NCBI GenBank assembly: GCA_011390455.1
Contig: JAABSI010000053.1
Location: forward strand, 1-20,157
DNA: 20,157 nucleotides
Source: Trueperaceae bacterium
GTDB lineage: Bacteria; Deinococcota; Deinococci; Deinococcales; Trueperaceae
Direction: 5' to 3'
The translations under genes and the position numbers were made by a program. Under the pieces are notes generated by a model. That model saw only the letters and a list, made by a program, of their open reading frames with translations. It made no database searches and was not told the origin of the DNA. This document shows positions 1 through 6,363 of this stretch, piece after piece. Positions within the stretch are counted from its first letter, which is position 1. Each line of letters begins with the position of its first letter.

Positions 1-1
1 C

Positions 2-106
2 GCCTACTACCGCCGCATGGGGTACGCCCCCGCCGAAGGCTCGGGCCAGACGCTGCGCAAGGTGGTCGGCGGCGAGTGGCAGACCGTGCCGCGGGGGACG
101 CCGTGA
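2..106 (+). CDS. C-terminal tail of a GNAT-type N-acetyltransferase (5' end outside window)
   Basis: Only the last 34 residues are visible. The frame is open from the window edge to a TGA at 104-106. It contains YYRRMGY, which resembles the FYxxxGF/Y element near the C-terminus of GNAT acetyltransferases, where an aromatic/Gly pair closes the acetyl-CoA fold. The stop codon overlaps the argH GTG start (GTGA), so the gene is probably co-transcribed and translationally coupled with argH. The substrate cannot be judged from this fragment. A second GNAT gene follows argH, so argH is flanked by two acetyltransferases. The call rests on one short motif and is moderate. Confidence 0.55.
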   Translation, partial: AYYRRMGYAPAEGSGQTLRKVVGGEWQTVPRGTP

Positions 107-1497
107 GCGCCAACCGCATGTGGGGCGGCCGCTTCGCCGAGGCCACCGACGAGCTGGTGCAGGCCTTCAACGCCTCGATCGACGTCGACCGCGCGATGGC
201 GCTCGAGGACCTGCAGGGGTCGATCGCCCACGCCACCATGCTGGGCGAGCAGGGCATCGTCGCGCCGGCCGAGGCGGCCGCGCTCGTCGACGGGCTCAAG
301 GGGTTGATCGCCGACGTCGAGGCGGGCCGCATCGAGTGGTCGGAGGCGCTCGAGGACGTGCACATGAACCTCGAGAAGCGCCTGACCGAACGGGTCGGAC
401 CGGTCGGCGGCAAGCTCCACACCGCCCGCAGCCGCAACGACCAGGTGGCCACCGACTTCCGGCTCGCGGTGCGCGCCCGCACCGTGCGGCTGATCGCCTT
501 GCTGCGCGAGGTGCGCGGGGTCTTCGTCGACCTCGCCGAGCGCCACGTCGACGCCATCCTTCCCGGGTACACCCACCTGCAGGTCGCGCAACCGGTGCGC
601 TTCGGCCACCACTTCCTCGCCTACTTCGAGATGTTCACCCGCGACCAACGGCGCCTCGAGGATTCGCTCGCCCGCCTGGACGTGTCGCCGCTCGGCGCCG
701 GGGCGCTCGCCGGCACCGGCTTCCCGATCGACCGCCACCGCACCGCCGAGCTGCTCGGCTTCGACGAGCCCGCGGCGAACTCGCTCGACGCGGTGAGCGA
801 CCGCGATTTCGCGCTCGAGTTCCTGGCCGCGGCGAGCATCGCGATGATGCACCTGTCGCGGCTCTCCGAGGAGCTGATCCTGTGGTCCTCGCAGGAGTTC
901 GGCTTCGTCGTCCTGCCCGACTCCCACACCACCGGCAGCTCGATCATGCCGCAGAAGAAGAACCCCGACGTCGCGGAGCTGATCCGCGGCAAGACCGGCC
1001 GCGTCTACGGCGCGCTCGTCGGCCTGCTGACGGTGATGAAGGGGCTGCCGCTCGCCTACAACAAGGACATGCAGGAGGACAAGGAGGGGGTGTTCGACGC
1101 CGCGGCCACGCTCGCCGTCTGCCTGCGGCTCACCGCCGACATGCTCCCGAAGATGACCGTCGACGCCGAGCGCACCCGCCACGCCGCCGGGCGCGCCTTC
1201 AGCAACGCCACCGACCTCGCCGACCACCTGGCGCGCGGCGGCCTCCCCTTCCGCGAGGCGCACGAGGTGGTCGGCAAGCTCGTCGCCATCGCGCTGTCCG
1301 AGGGCTGCGACCTGCAAGAGCTCCCGCTCGAACGGCTGCGCGAGGTCGCCCCGCAGCTGGACGCGGACGTCTACCGGGTGCTCGACGTCGAGAGCGTGGT
1401 CGACGCGCGGACCAGCTACGGCGGTACGGCCCGGCCGCGCGTACTCGAGCAGGTCGCGCGCGCCCGCGCGGCGCTGGCCGCAGAGGCGTCCTCGTGA
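103..1497 (+). CDS. argH: Argininosuccinate lyase
   Basis: Cytoplasmic enzyme of the last arginine-biosynthesis step: it splits argininosuccinate into arginine and fumarate. The 464-residue product is close to the usual length of about 460. The fumarase/aspartase-superfamily signature GSSIMPQKKNPD lies at residues 278-289 and carries the catalytic-loop serines. SRND at 110-113 and GYTHLQ at 155-160 are also typical of ArgH. I chose the GTG at 103 because it overlaps the preceding stop codon as GTGA and gives the N-terminus MSANRMWGGRF. The ATG at 118 is an alternative that starts directly at MWGGRF, the usual family start. Its own stop overlaps the next GTG in the same way. Regulation is probably that of the upstream arg operon, whose promoter lies outside the window. 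Confidence 0.97.
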   Translation: MSANRMWGGRFAEATDELVQAFNASIDVDRAMALEDLQGSIAHATMLGEQGIVAPAEAAALVDGLKGLIADVEAGRIEWSEALEDVHMNLEKRLTERVGPVGGKLHTARSRNDQVATDFRLAVRARTVRLIALLREVRGVFVDLAERHVDAILPGYTHLQVAQPVRFGHHFLAYFEMFTRDQRRLEDSLARLDVSPLGAGALAGTGFPIDRHRTAELLGFDEPAANSLDAVSDRDFALEFLAAASIAMMHLSRLSEELILWSSQEFGFVVLPDSHTTGSSIMPQKKNPDVAELIRGKTGRVYGALVGLLTVMKGLPLAYNKDMQEDKEGVFDAAATLAVCLRLTADMLPKMTVDAERTRHAAGRAFSNATDLADHLARGGLPFREAHEVVGKLVAIALSEGCDLQELPLERLREVAPQLDADVYRVLDVESVVDARTSYGGTARPRVLEQVARARAALAAEASS

Positions 1498-2051
1498 ACG
1501 ACCCGAAGCTCGACCTGCGCGTCCGCCCGGCGCGCGCCGGCGACGTCGTGGCCATCTTCGAGAACATCGGCTACTGGGCGGGCCAGGGGAAGATGCTCGT
1601 GCGCCCGATGCAGAACATCTTCGAGAACCTGCGCGACTTCTACGTCGCCGAGACGGTGGCGCCCGACGGCGCCACCACGTTCGCGGGCAACGGAGCGCTC
1701 CACATCCTCTGGGGCGACATCGCCGAGGTGCGCGGGCTGGCGGTGGCGCCCGGCGTCCAGGCGCAGGGCGTCGGCAAGGCGCTCGTCGAGGCCTGCGAGG
1801 TCGAGGCGCGCCGCATCGGCATCCCCACCCTGTTCGCATGGACCTATTCGGTGGGCTTCTTCGAGAAGTGCGGCTTCACGCTGATCGACAAGACCAGGGA
1901 CCTGCATCCGCGGGTGTGGAGCGAGTGCCTGCGCTGCCCCTTCTTCGTGGGCTGCAACGAGAACGGTCTGGTCAAGCGCCTCGACGGGGTCCCGATGCCG
2001 CTGAACCTCCCCGAGCCGCCGCCCACCCAGGTGCCGCCCGGCATCCGCTGA
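1494..2051 (+). CDS. ArgA-like GNAT, probable short N-acetylglutamate synthase
   Basis: A 185-residue GNAT acetyltransferase whose GTG start overlaps the argH stop by 4 nt. The acetyl-CoA pyrophosphate loop is visible as VQAQGVGKAL at residues 88-97, and FEKCGF at 123-128 fits the C-terminal GNAT motif. A cysteine cluster C145-x2-C148-x5-C154 followed by E156 (CLRCPFFVGCNE) resembles the tail of short N-acetylglutamate synthases and of the acetyltransferase domain fused to ArgH in some marine gammaproteobacteria. Position next to argH and that tail support synthesis of N-acetylglutamate, the first arginine step. The assignment remains inference, since GNAT substrates are hard to read from sequence. 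The last 20 residues are proline-rich. Confidence 0.72.
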   Translation: MNDPKLDLRVRPARAGDVVAIFENIGYWAGQGKMLVRPMQNIFENLRDFYVAETVAPDGATTFAGNGALHILWGDIAEVRGLAVAPGVQAQGVGKALVEACEVEARRIGIPTLFAWTYSVGFFEKCGFTLIDKTRDLHPRVWSECLRCPFFVGCNENGLVKRLDGVPMPLNLPEPPPTQVPPGIR

Positions 2052-2066
2052 CGCCGCGCTCAGCGG
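2045..2066. terminator. Convergent-gene hairpin containing both stop codons
   Basis: A perfect 7-bp inverted repeat, CCGCTGA (2045-2051) and TCAGCGG (2060-2066), with an 8-nt loop. The left arm ends with the TGA of the GNAT gene and the right arm starts with the complement of the TGA of the PH-domain gene. It could act as a short bidirectional terminator, but there is no T-run on either side. Confidence 0.4.
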
Positions 2067-2560
2067 CGCGCGGAGGGGTCGTGCCAGGCGCGGGCCCGAC
2101 CTGCGCCCGACTCCTCGACCAAGTGCGGCGCCCGCGCCAGCACCTCGGCCACGAAGCCGACGCGATCGGCGGGCCCCACCTCCAGCACGTGCCCGCGTCG
2201 GTCGACGAGCCGAACCCGGCGGAACGTCCACGCCGCCGTCGTCGACGAGACGACGCTGGTGGTCAGGGCCACCCGCTTCAGGTCCGCGAGCGCGATCCGG
2301 TGGCGGAGCACCCCGGCGCGCACGCGCACCTCGTCCGCGTCGACCTCGTAGGCGATCGGGTACGCCAGCGCGACCACGGCGCCGCCCGTCAGCAGGTTGA
2401 TCGCGACCACGAGCAGCAACGCCTCCACGCCGACGCCGGGGTCGAGCGCGACCGCCGCCGTAGCCCCCACCATCGCCAGCCCCGCGAACGCCAGGACCGC
2501 GACCACCCACCGGTCGACCGCCGGCCCGAAGCGCACCGGCGCACCGGGGGCTGCGCTCAC
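2060..2560 (-). CDS. PH-domain membrane protein, YyaB-like family, second copy
   Basis: A 166-residue protein starting at a GTG that overlaps the stop of the upstream paralogue as GTGA. Two hydrophobic segments lie at about residues 13-35 and 38-62. They are followed by a compact beta-rich domain with the pattern YEVDADEVRVRAGVLRHRIA and a closing FVAEVLARAPHL helix. This layout matches bacterial PH-like (YyaB-type) domains: two membrane helices, then a PH fold facing the cytoplasm. The function of the family is unknown. The shared APHL-ending helix and topology mark it as a tandem duplicate of its neighbour. Its transcript is likely shared with that gene. Family placement is by pattern only. 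Confidence 0.65.
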   Translation of the reverse strand: MSAAPGAPVRFGPAVDRWVVAVLAFAGLAMVGATAAVALDPGVGVEALLLVVAINLLTGGAVVALAYPIAYEVDADEVRVRAGVLRHRIALADLKRVALTTSVVSSTTAAWTFRRVRLVDRRGHVLEVGPADRVGFVAEVLARAPHLVEESGAGRARAWHDPSARR

Positions 2561-3039
2561 CGGCCCGGCTTGCGGCGCGCGCGCCGCGGATCGATCAGGC
2601 CTCGGCCGTGCGGCTCGAGGTGCGGCGCCCGGGCGGCGAGCTCGGCGAGGAAGGCCTCCCGGTCGCGCGGCGCCACCTCCACCCATCCACCGGCGTCGAG
2701 CGCCACGCGGACCCGCACCAGCGACCACGAGGGCCCCGTCAAGGGGCTCAGGAGCGGCGTGGCGCGCACGATGTCGCGGTAGGCGAGGCGCAGGGTGAGG
2801 AAGCCGGCGCGCACCGTGAAGCCCTCGGGCTCGAGCAGGTAGCGCACCGGCAGCGCCATGCCGAAGGTGAGCCCCACCGCGCCCACCCCCATCGCACCGA
2901 CGACGAGTTTGACCGCCACGGCGACGTCGGGATCGAGCAGCAGCGGCACGACGAGCGCGACGAGGAGGCCGATCGCGGCGAGCACGACGGCGACGAAGAG
3001 GACGTCGACGCGGGCGGGGACGGGGACGGTGCGGACCAC
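2557..3039 (-). CDS. PH-domain membrane protein, YyaB-like family, first copy
   Basis: A 160-residue protein with two hydrophobic helices at about residues 12-34 and 40-62, then a PH-like domain (LEPEGFTVRAGFLTLRLAYRD at about 68-88). It closes with VAPRDREAFLAELAARAPHLE, typical of the YyaB-like PH family. The GTG at 3039 is preceded by TAGCCT ending exactly 6 nt upstream, with TG one base before it as in an extended -10, so a leaderless transcript is likely. It is the first gene of a two-gene unit with a coupled paralogue. The promoter faces that of the divergent asparaginase gene across 72 nt. No specific function can be assigned. Confidence 0.68.
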   Translation of the reverse strand: MVRTVPVPARVDVLFVAVVLAAIGLLVALVVPLLLDPDVAVAVKLVVGAMGVGAVGLTFGMALPVRYLLEPEGFTVRAGFLTLRLAYRDIVRATPLLSPLTGPSWSLVRVRVALDAGGWVEVAPRDREAFLAELAARAPHLEPHGRGLIDPRRARRKPGR

Positions 3040-3045
3040 GGTCCG

Positions 3046-3051
3046 AGGCTA
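3046..3051 (-). promoter_or_regulatory. -10 hexamer TAGCCT, leaderless promoter of the PH-domain pair
   Basis: On the minus strand TAGCCT lies 6 nt before the GTG at 3039 and is preceded by TGC, giving an extended -10 (TGnTANNNT). No -35 element is recognisable. The spacing places the transcription start at or within a base or two of the start codon. Confidence 0.6.
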
Positions 3052-3099
3052 GCACCGCCGCGGTCGCCGCGGCGCTCCGGCGGGTGCGTCGCCCAGCGG

Positions 3100-3105
3100 T
3101 AGAGT
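3100..3105 (+). promoter_or_regulatory. -10 hexamer TAGAGT, leaderless promoter of the asparaginase gene
   Basis: TAGAGT ends 6 nt before the GTG at 3112, and no Shine-Dalgarno sequence lies between. No -35 element is recognisable. The same CGGTAGAGT string precedes proC at the same spacing. Confidence 0.62.
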
Positions 3106-3111
3106 CGGCAC

Positions 3112-4161
3112 GTGACCGACGCGACCGAACCCGCTCCGCGCCGCCGCGTCGCCCTGCTCCACACCGGCGGCACCGTCGGCATGGTGCGCGGCGACGACGG
3201 CGCCTACGCTCCGCGCCGCGGCGCGCTGGCGCAGGCGCTCGCGCGCCTGCCCGAGCTCCGCGACCCGCGCCTCCCCGAGGTCGACCTCGAGGAGCTCGAC
3301 ACCCTGCTCGACTCCTCGGACGTGCGCCCCGCCGACTGGCAGCGCTTCGCCGACCGCGTCGCGGCGGCCTTCTCGGGCGGCGCGCACGGCGTGGTCGTCC
3401 TGCACGGCACCGACACCATGGCGTACAGCGCCTCCGCGCTCGCCTTCCTCCTCGAGGGCCTCCCGGGACCGGTCGTCCTCACCGGTTCGCAGGTGCCGCT
3501 CGTCGAGCTGCGCTCGGACGCGCGCGACAACCTGATCACCTCGCTCCTGCTCGCGGCCGCCCCCGATTGGGCCGAGGTGGCCGTGTACCTGGGCGGCGGC
3601 CTGCTGCGCGGCTGCCGCACCACCAAGGTCTCCACCGACGGCTTCGACGCCTTCGCGAGCCCCAACCTGCCGCCGCTCGCCGACGTCGGCGTCGACGTGA
3701 CCTGGCGCCGCGACCTGGTGCGCCCGCCGGCCCCCGGAGCGCTGCGCGTGCACCGCCTCGCGGACGTCGACGTCGTCGCCCTGCGCCTGTTCCCCGGCAT
3801 CACCGCGGAGACGCTGCGCAACGTGCTGCGCGATCCGGTGCGCGGGTTGGTGCTCGAGACCTACGGGAGCGGCAACGCCCCGTCGCGCGACCCGGAGCTG
3901 CTGGCGGTCCTGCAGGACGCCGTGGCGCGCGGGGTGGTCGTCGTCAACGTCACCCAGTGCCTGCGCGGCGGGGTGCGCATGGGCACCTACGCCGCCGGCC
4001 GGGCGCTCGCCGACGCCGGCGTGGTGTCGGGCGGCGACCTGACCGCCGAGGCGGCGCTCGCGAAGCTCCTGGTGCTGCTGTCGCAGGGCCTCCCCCAGGG
4101 CGCCGTCGCCGCCGCGATGGCGCGCGACCTGGCGGGCGAGCGGACCCCGGAGCCCGCGTGA
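3112..4161 (+). CDS. ansA: Type I L-asparaginase
   Basis: Hydrolyses L-asparagine to aspartate and ammonia. The 349-residue length fits the type I class, and there is no signal peptide, so it should be cytoplasmic. The first active-site threonine sits in HTGGT (T21). The second threonine-aspartate pair sits in LHGTDTM (T100, D101). The substrate-binding serines are probably in DSSD at 67-70, and the conserved lysine of the triad is probably in CRTTKVSTDGF. The GTG start lacks a Shine-Dalgarno sequence but follows a -10 hexamer by 6 nt, which supports leaderless initiation. The stop overlaps the next gene as GTGA, so it leads a small operon with the epimerase and VanZ-like genes. A tRNA-amidotransferase subunit (GatD-like) is less likely because no extra N-terminal domain is present. 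Confidence 0.93.
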   Translation: MTDATEPAPRRRVALLHTGGTVGMVRGDDGAYAPRRGALAQALARLPELRDPRLPEVDLEELDTLLDSSDVRPADWQRFADRVAAAFSGGAHGVVVLHGTDTMAYSASALAFLLEGLPGPVVLTGSQVPLVELRSDARDNLITSLLLAAAPDWAEVAVYLGGGLLRGCRTTKVSTDGFDAFASPNLPPLADVGVDVTWRRDLVRPPAPGALRVHRLADVDVVALRLFPGITAETLRNVLRDPVRGLVLETYGSGNAPSRDPELLAVLQDAVARGVVVVNVTQCLRGGVRMGTYAAGRALADAGVVSGGDLTAEAALAKLLVLLSQGLPQGAVAAAMARDLAGERTPEPA

Positions 4162-4598
4162 CGCCGACCCGGACGCCCCCCGAGCTCGCGGAGCTCCCGC
4201 TCGACCACGTCGGGATCGCGGTGCCGGACCTCGCGGCCGGCGACGCCTACGCAGCGCTCGGTTGGACGCCGGACGGCGCGGACGGCGACGTCCCCGCGCA
4301 GGGGGTCCGCGTGCGCATGCTGCGCGGCGGGCCCGGTCCGGCCCTGGAACTGCTGGCGCCGCTCGCGGACGCGGGCGAGGACGCCCCGATCGCGCGCTTC
4401 CTGGCGCGCCGCGGGGCAGGCCTGCACCACCTGGCCTTCGCGGTGCCCGACCTGGACGCTGCGATGGCGCGCCTCCGCGCCGCCGGAGCCCCGTTCGTCG
4501 ACGCGGCCCCGCGCCCGGGGTTCGGCGGCCACCGCGTCGCCTTCCTCCACCCGCGCTGGGCGGGCGGGGTGCTGGTCGAGCTGGTCGAGCGTGCCTGA
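4158..4598 (+). CDS. mce: Methylmalonyl-CoA epimerase (VOC superfamily)
   Basis: A 146-residue vicinal-oxygen-chelate protein made of two beta-alpha-beta halves. It begins its first module with LDHVGIAVPDL and its second with LHHLAFAVPDLDAAM. Probable metal ligands by family pattern are H17, E64, H90 or H91, and E141 in LVELVE. GGHRVAFLHPRW matches the conserved G-x-R-x-x-F-x-HP block of methylmalonyl-CoA epimerases. The enzyme interconverts (R)- and (S)-methylmalonyl-CoA in propionyl-CoA use. The GTG start overlaps the asparaginase stop by 4 nt. No methylmalonyl-CoA mutase is visible here. Another VOC-type lyase or dioxygenase is possible but fits the length and motifs less well. Confidence 0.85.
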   Translation: MTPTRTPPELAELPLDHVGIAVPDLAAGDAYAALGWTPDGADGDVPAQGVRVRMLRGGPGPALELLAPLADAGEDAPIARFLARRGAGLHHLAFAVPDLDAAMARLRAAGAPFVDAAPRPGFGGHRVAFLHPRWAGGVLVELVERA

Positions 4599-4968
4599 GC
4601 GCCGCCGCCGAGCGGCCGCGGGGATCGGCGCCGTGGCCTGGGCCGCGCTGCTGTTCGGCCTGTCGTCGCTGCCCGCGGGCTCCACGCCCACCTCGCCCTT
4701 CTCCTTCCCGGGCGACGACAAGGTCGTCCACGCGGCGCTCTACGCCGTGCTGGGCGCGCTGCTGCGCGTCGCCCTCGGGCGCACCGGACCGGCCATCGCC
4801 CTCGCGGCCGCGTACGGCGTCACCGACGAGGTCCATCAGGCCTTCGTGCCGGGCCGCGATGCGGACCTCTTCGACTGGATCGCCGACGTCGTGGGGGCGG
4901 TGGTGGGGGCGGCGTCCGCCGCGCGCGCGTGGCCCAGCTCGCGCGGCGCGGACGGGGCCCCACGGTAG
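4591..4968 (+). CDS. VanZ-like family membrane protein
   Basis: A 125-residue protein with the VanZ-like layout: an N-terminal hydrophobic helix ending in FGLSSLPAG, then DDKVVHAALYAVLGALL, a third hydrophobic stretch, and YGVTDEVHQAFVPGRDADLFDWIADVVGA. The D-E-x-H-Q and P-G-R elements are the family hallmark. Some VanZ homologues affect low-level teicoplanin resistance, but the biochemical role of the family is unknown. The GTG start lies 8 nt inside the end of the epimerase gene, so translation is coupled. The TAG stop is also the first three bases of the proC -10 hexamer. Confidence 0.85.
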   Translation: MPERRRRAAAGIGAVAWAALLFGLSSLPAGSTPTSPFSFPGDDKVVHAALYAVLGALLRVALGRTGPAIALAAAYGVTDEVHQAFVPGRDADLFDWIADVVGAVVGAASAARAWPSSRGADGAPR

Positions 4969-4971
4969 AGT
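4966..4971 (+). promoter_or_regulatory. -10 hexamer TAGAGT, leaderless promoter of proC
   Basis: TAGAGT ends 6 nt before the proC ATG at 4978, and no Shine-Dalgarno sequence lies between. Its first three bases are the stop codon of the VanZ-like gene. The context CGGTAGAGT is identical to that before the asparaginase gene. Confidence 0.62.
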
Positions 4972-4977
4972 GGCCGG

Positions 4978-5769
4978 ATGAAGCTCGCGATCGTCGGTGC
5001 GGGGAAGATGGGGGGCGCGGTGCTGGCCGGCGCCGTGCGGGCCGGCGTGCTCACGGCGGACGAGGTCGGCGTCTACCACCCGGACGAGGACCGCCGGGCC
5101 GCGCTCGCGGCGCGCTTCGGCGTCGCCGCGCTCGACGACGACGGCGTGCACCGGGCCGAACGGGTGCTGATCGCGGTCAAGCCGCAATCGTTCGAGGCGG
5201 TGGCGCCCCTGATCGCGCAGCGCGACGGCTCCTTCGTCTCGCTCATGGCCGGCGTCACCACCGGCACGCTGGCCAAACGCCTCGGCTCGCGGACCGTCGT
5301 GCGCGCCATGCCCAACCTCGGCGCCGCCGTGGGGGCGTCGGCCACCGCGCTCGCCTGGCATCCGGAGACCCCCGCCCCCGATCGTGCCTTCGCGCGCCGG
5401 CTCTTCCTGGCCATCGGGACCGTCCACGAGGTCGCCGAATCGCTCTTCGACGCGTACACCGGCCTCGCGGGGTCCGGCCCCGCCTTCGCGGCCGTCGTCG
5501 CCGAGGCGATGGCCGACGGCGGCGTGCGGGTCGGCCTGTCGCGCCCGGTCGCGCGCGACCTCGCCCGGCACGTGCTGCTCGCGACCGGCATGCTGCTCGA
5601 GACCAAGGGGCCGGCCGAGCTCAAGGACGAGGTCGCCTCCCCCGGCGGCACCGCGATCGCGGGCGTGCGCGCGCTCGAGCGCCACCGCGTGCGCTTCGCC
5701 GTGATGGACGCGATCGAGGACGCCACCGAGCGGGCGCGGCTGCTCGCCCGCGACGGCGAGGAGCGGTGA
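4978..5769 (+). CDS. proC: Pyrroline-5-carboxylate reductase
   Basis: Catalyses the last step of proline synthesis, NAD(P)H-dependent reduction of pyrroline-5-carboxylate, in the cytoplasm. The 263-residue length is typical. The N-terminal Rossmann motif is VGAGKMGGAVLAG at residues 6-18. VKPQ and VRAMPN follow, and the family signature runs from AGSGPAFAAVVAEAMADGG through LKDEVASPGGTAIAGVRALE near the C-terminus. The ATG at 4978 is fixed by the Rossmann strand and by the -10 hexamer 6 nt upstream. The stop overlaps the next gene as GTGA. Confidence 0.96.
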   Translation: MKLAIVGAGKMGGAVLAGAVRAGVLTADEVGVYHPDEDRRAALAARFGVAALDDDGVHRAERVLIAVKPQSFEAVAPLIAQRDGSFVSLMAGVTTGTLAKRLGSRTVVRAMPNLGAAVGASATALAWHPETPAPDRAFARRLFLAIGTVHEVAESLFDAYTGLAGSGPAFAAVVAEAMADGGVRVGLSRPVARDLARHVLLATGMLLETKGPAELKDEVASPGGTAIAGVRALERHRVRFAVMDAIEDATERARLLARDGEER

Positions 5770-6344
5770 CCCGCGGAGCGTCCGCGGCGCTGCGCGCGCT
5801 CGCGCTCGTCGTCCTCGGGGTGCTGAGCGCCGCCGGCCTCGCCAACGACTACTACCCCCGCGGCGAGGGGCTCTCGTGGACCTACTCGAGCGGCGAGACC
5901 CAGGCGATGAGCGGGACGCGCGACTGGAACGGCCTCGAGGTCTCGGTGCTCACGCACTACCTGGACGGCGTGCCGGTCTCGGAGGACTACCTGACCTTCG
6001 ACCCCGACGGCGTCCGGACCCACGGGACCGCCTCCGGCGGCAGCGTGGTGCGCTACGACCCGCCGCTCCTGATCTACGCCGCGCCGCCGCTGCAGCCCGG
6101 GGCGACCTGGAGCACGACCACCGAGATCGCCGGTCTGGCGATCACGTTGAGCTCGGAGGTGGTCGGCCTGCGCGGCGTCCAGACGCCGGCGGGGCGCTTC
6201 AACGCGCTGCAGATCCGCCAGCGCACGCTCACCTCGACCGGCGGACGCACCTTGCTCGACGTGTTCCTGGTCCCGGGGGTCGGCATCGTCCGCTTCGTCA
6301 CCGAGGACGGCACCACCATCGACCTGATCGAACTCGGCCGCTGA
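5766..6344 (+). CDS. Exported protein of unknown function
   Basis: A 192-residue product whose GTG start overlaps the proC stop by 4 nt. The first 27 residues form a plausible Sec signal: arginines, then ALRALALVVLGVLSAAGLA, with likely cleavage after ALA. No lipobox cysteine is present. The mature part is rich in beta-forming residues, begins DYYPRGEGLSWTYSSGE and ends with FLVPGVGIVRFVTEDGT. This layout (a Y-P-x-G-x-G-L-x-W-x-Y opening and a V-P-G-V-G-I-V closing strand) is seen in periplasmic or surface beta-sheet proteins of unknown role. I do not recognise a named family with certainty. The coupling to proC may be positional only. Confidence 0.7.
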   Translation: MTRGASAALRALALVVLGVLSAAGLANDYYPRGEGLSWTYSSGETQAMSGTRDWNGLEVSVLTHYLDGVPVSEDYLTFDPDGVRTHGTASGGSVVRYDPPLLIYAAPPLQPGATWSTTTEIAGLAITLSSEVVGLRGVQTPAGRFNALQIRQRTLTSTGGRTLLDVFLVPGVGIVRFVTEDGTTIDLIELGR

Positions 6345-6363
6345 GGCGCTCGCTCAGAGCGCC
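6345..6363. terminator. Convergent-gene hairpin at the tgt stop codon
   Basis: A perfect 7-bp inverted repeat, GGCGCTC (6345-6351) and GAGCGCC (6357-6363), with a 5-nt loop. It lies between two convergent genes and covers the tgt stop (6354-6356). No T-run follows on either strand, so its activity as a terminator is uncertain. Confidence 0.4.

Noticed and set aside
7..1839. Long minus-strand open frame of 610 codons opposite argH and the GNAT gene
   Set aside because: It is a GC-driven shadow: low-complexity Arg/Glu/His/Gly-rich translation, no family motifs, and it crosses two well-supported plus-strand genes.
3049..5685. Minus-strand open frame of 878 codons opposite asparaginase to proC
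   Set aside because: Same GC-driven effect; four recognisable plus-strand genes occupy the region and the translation has no domain.
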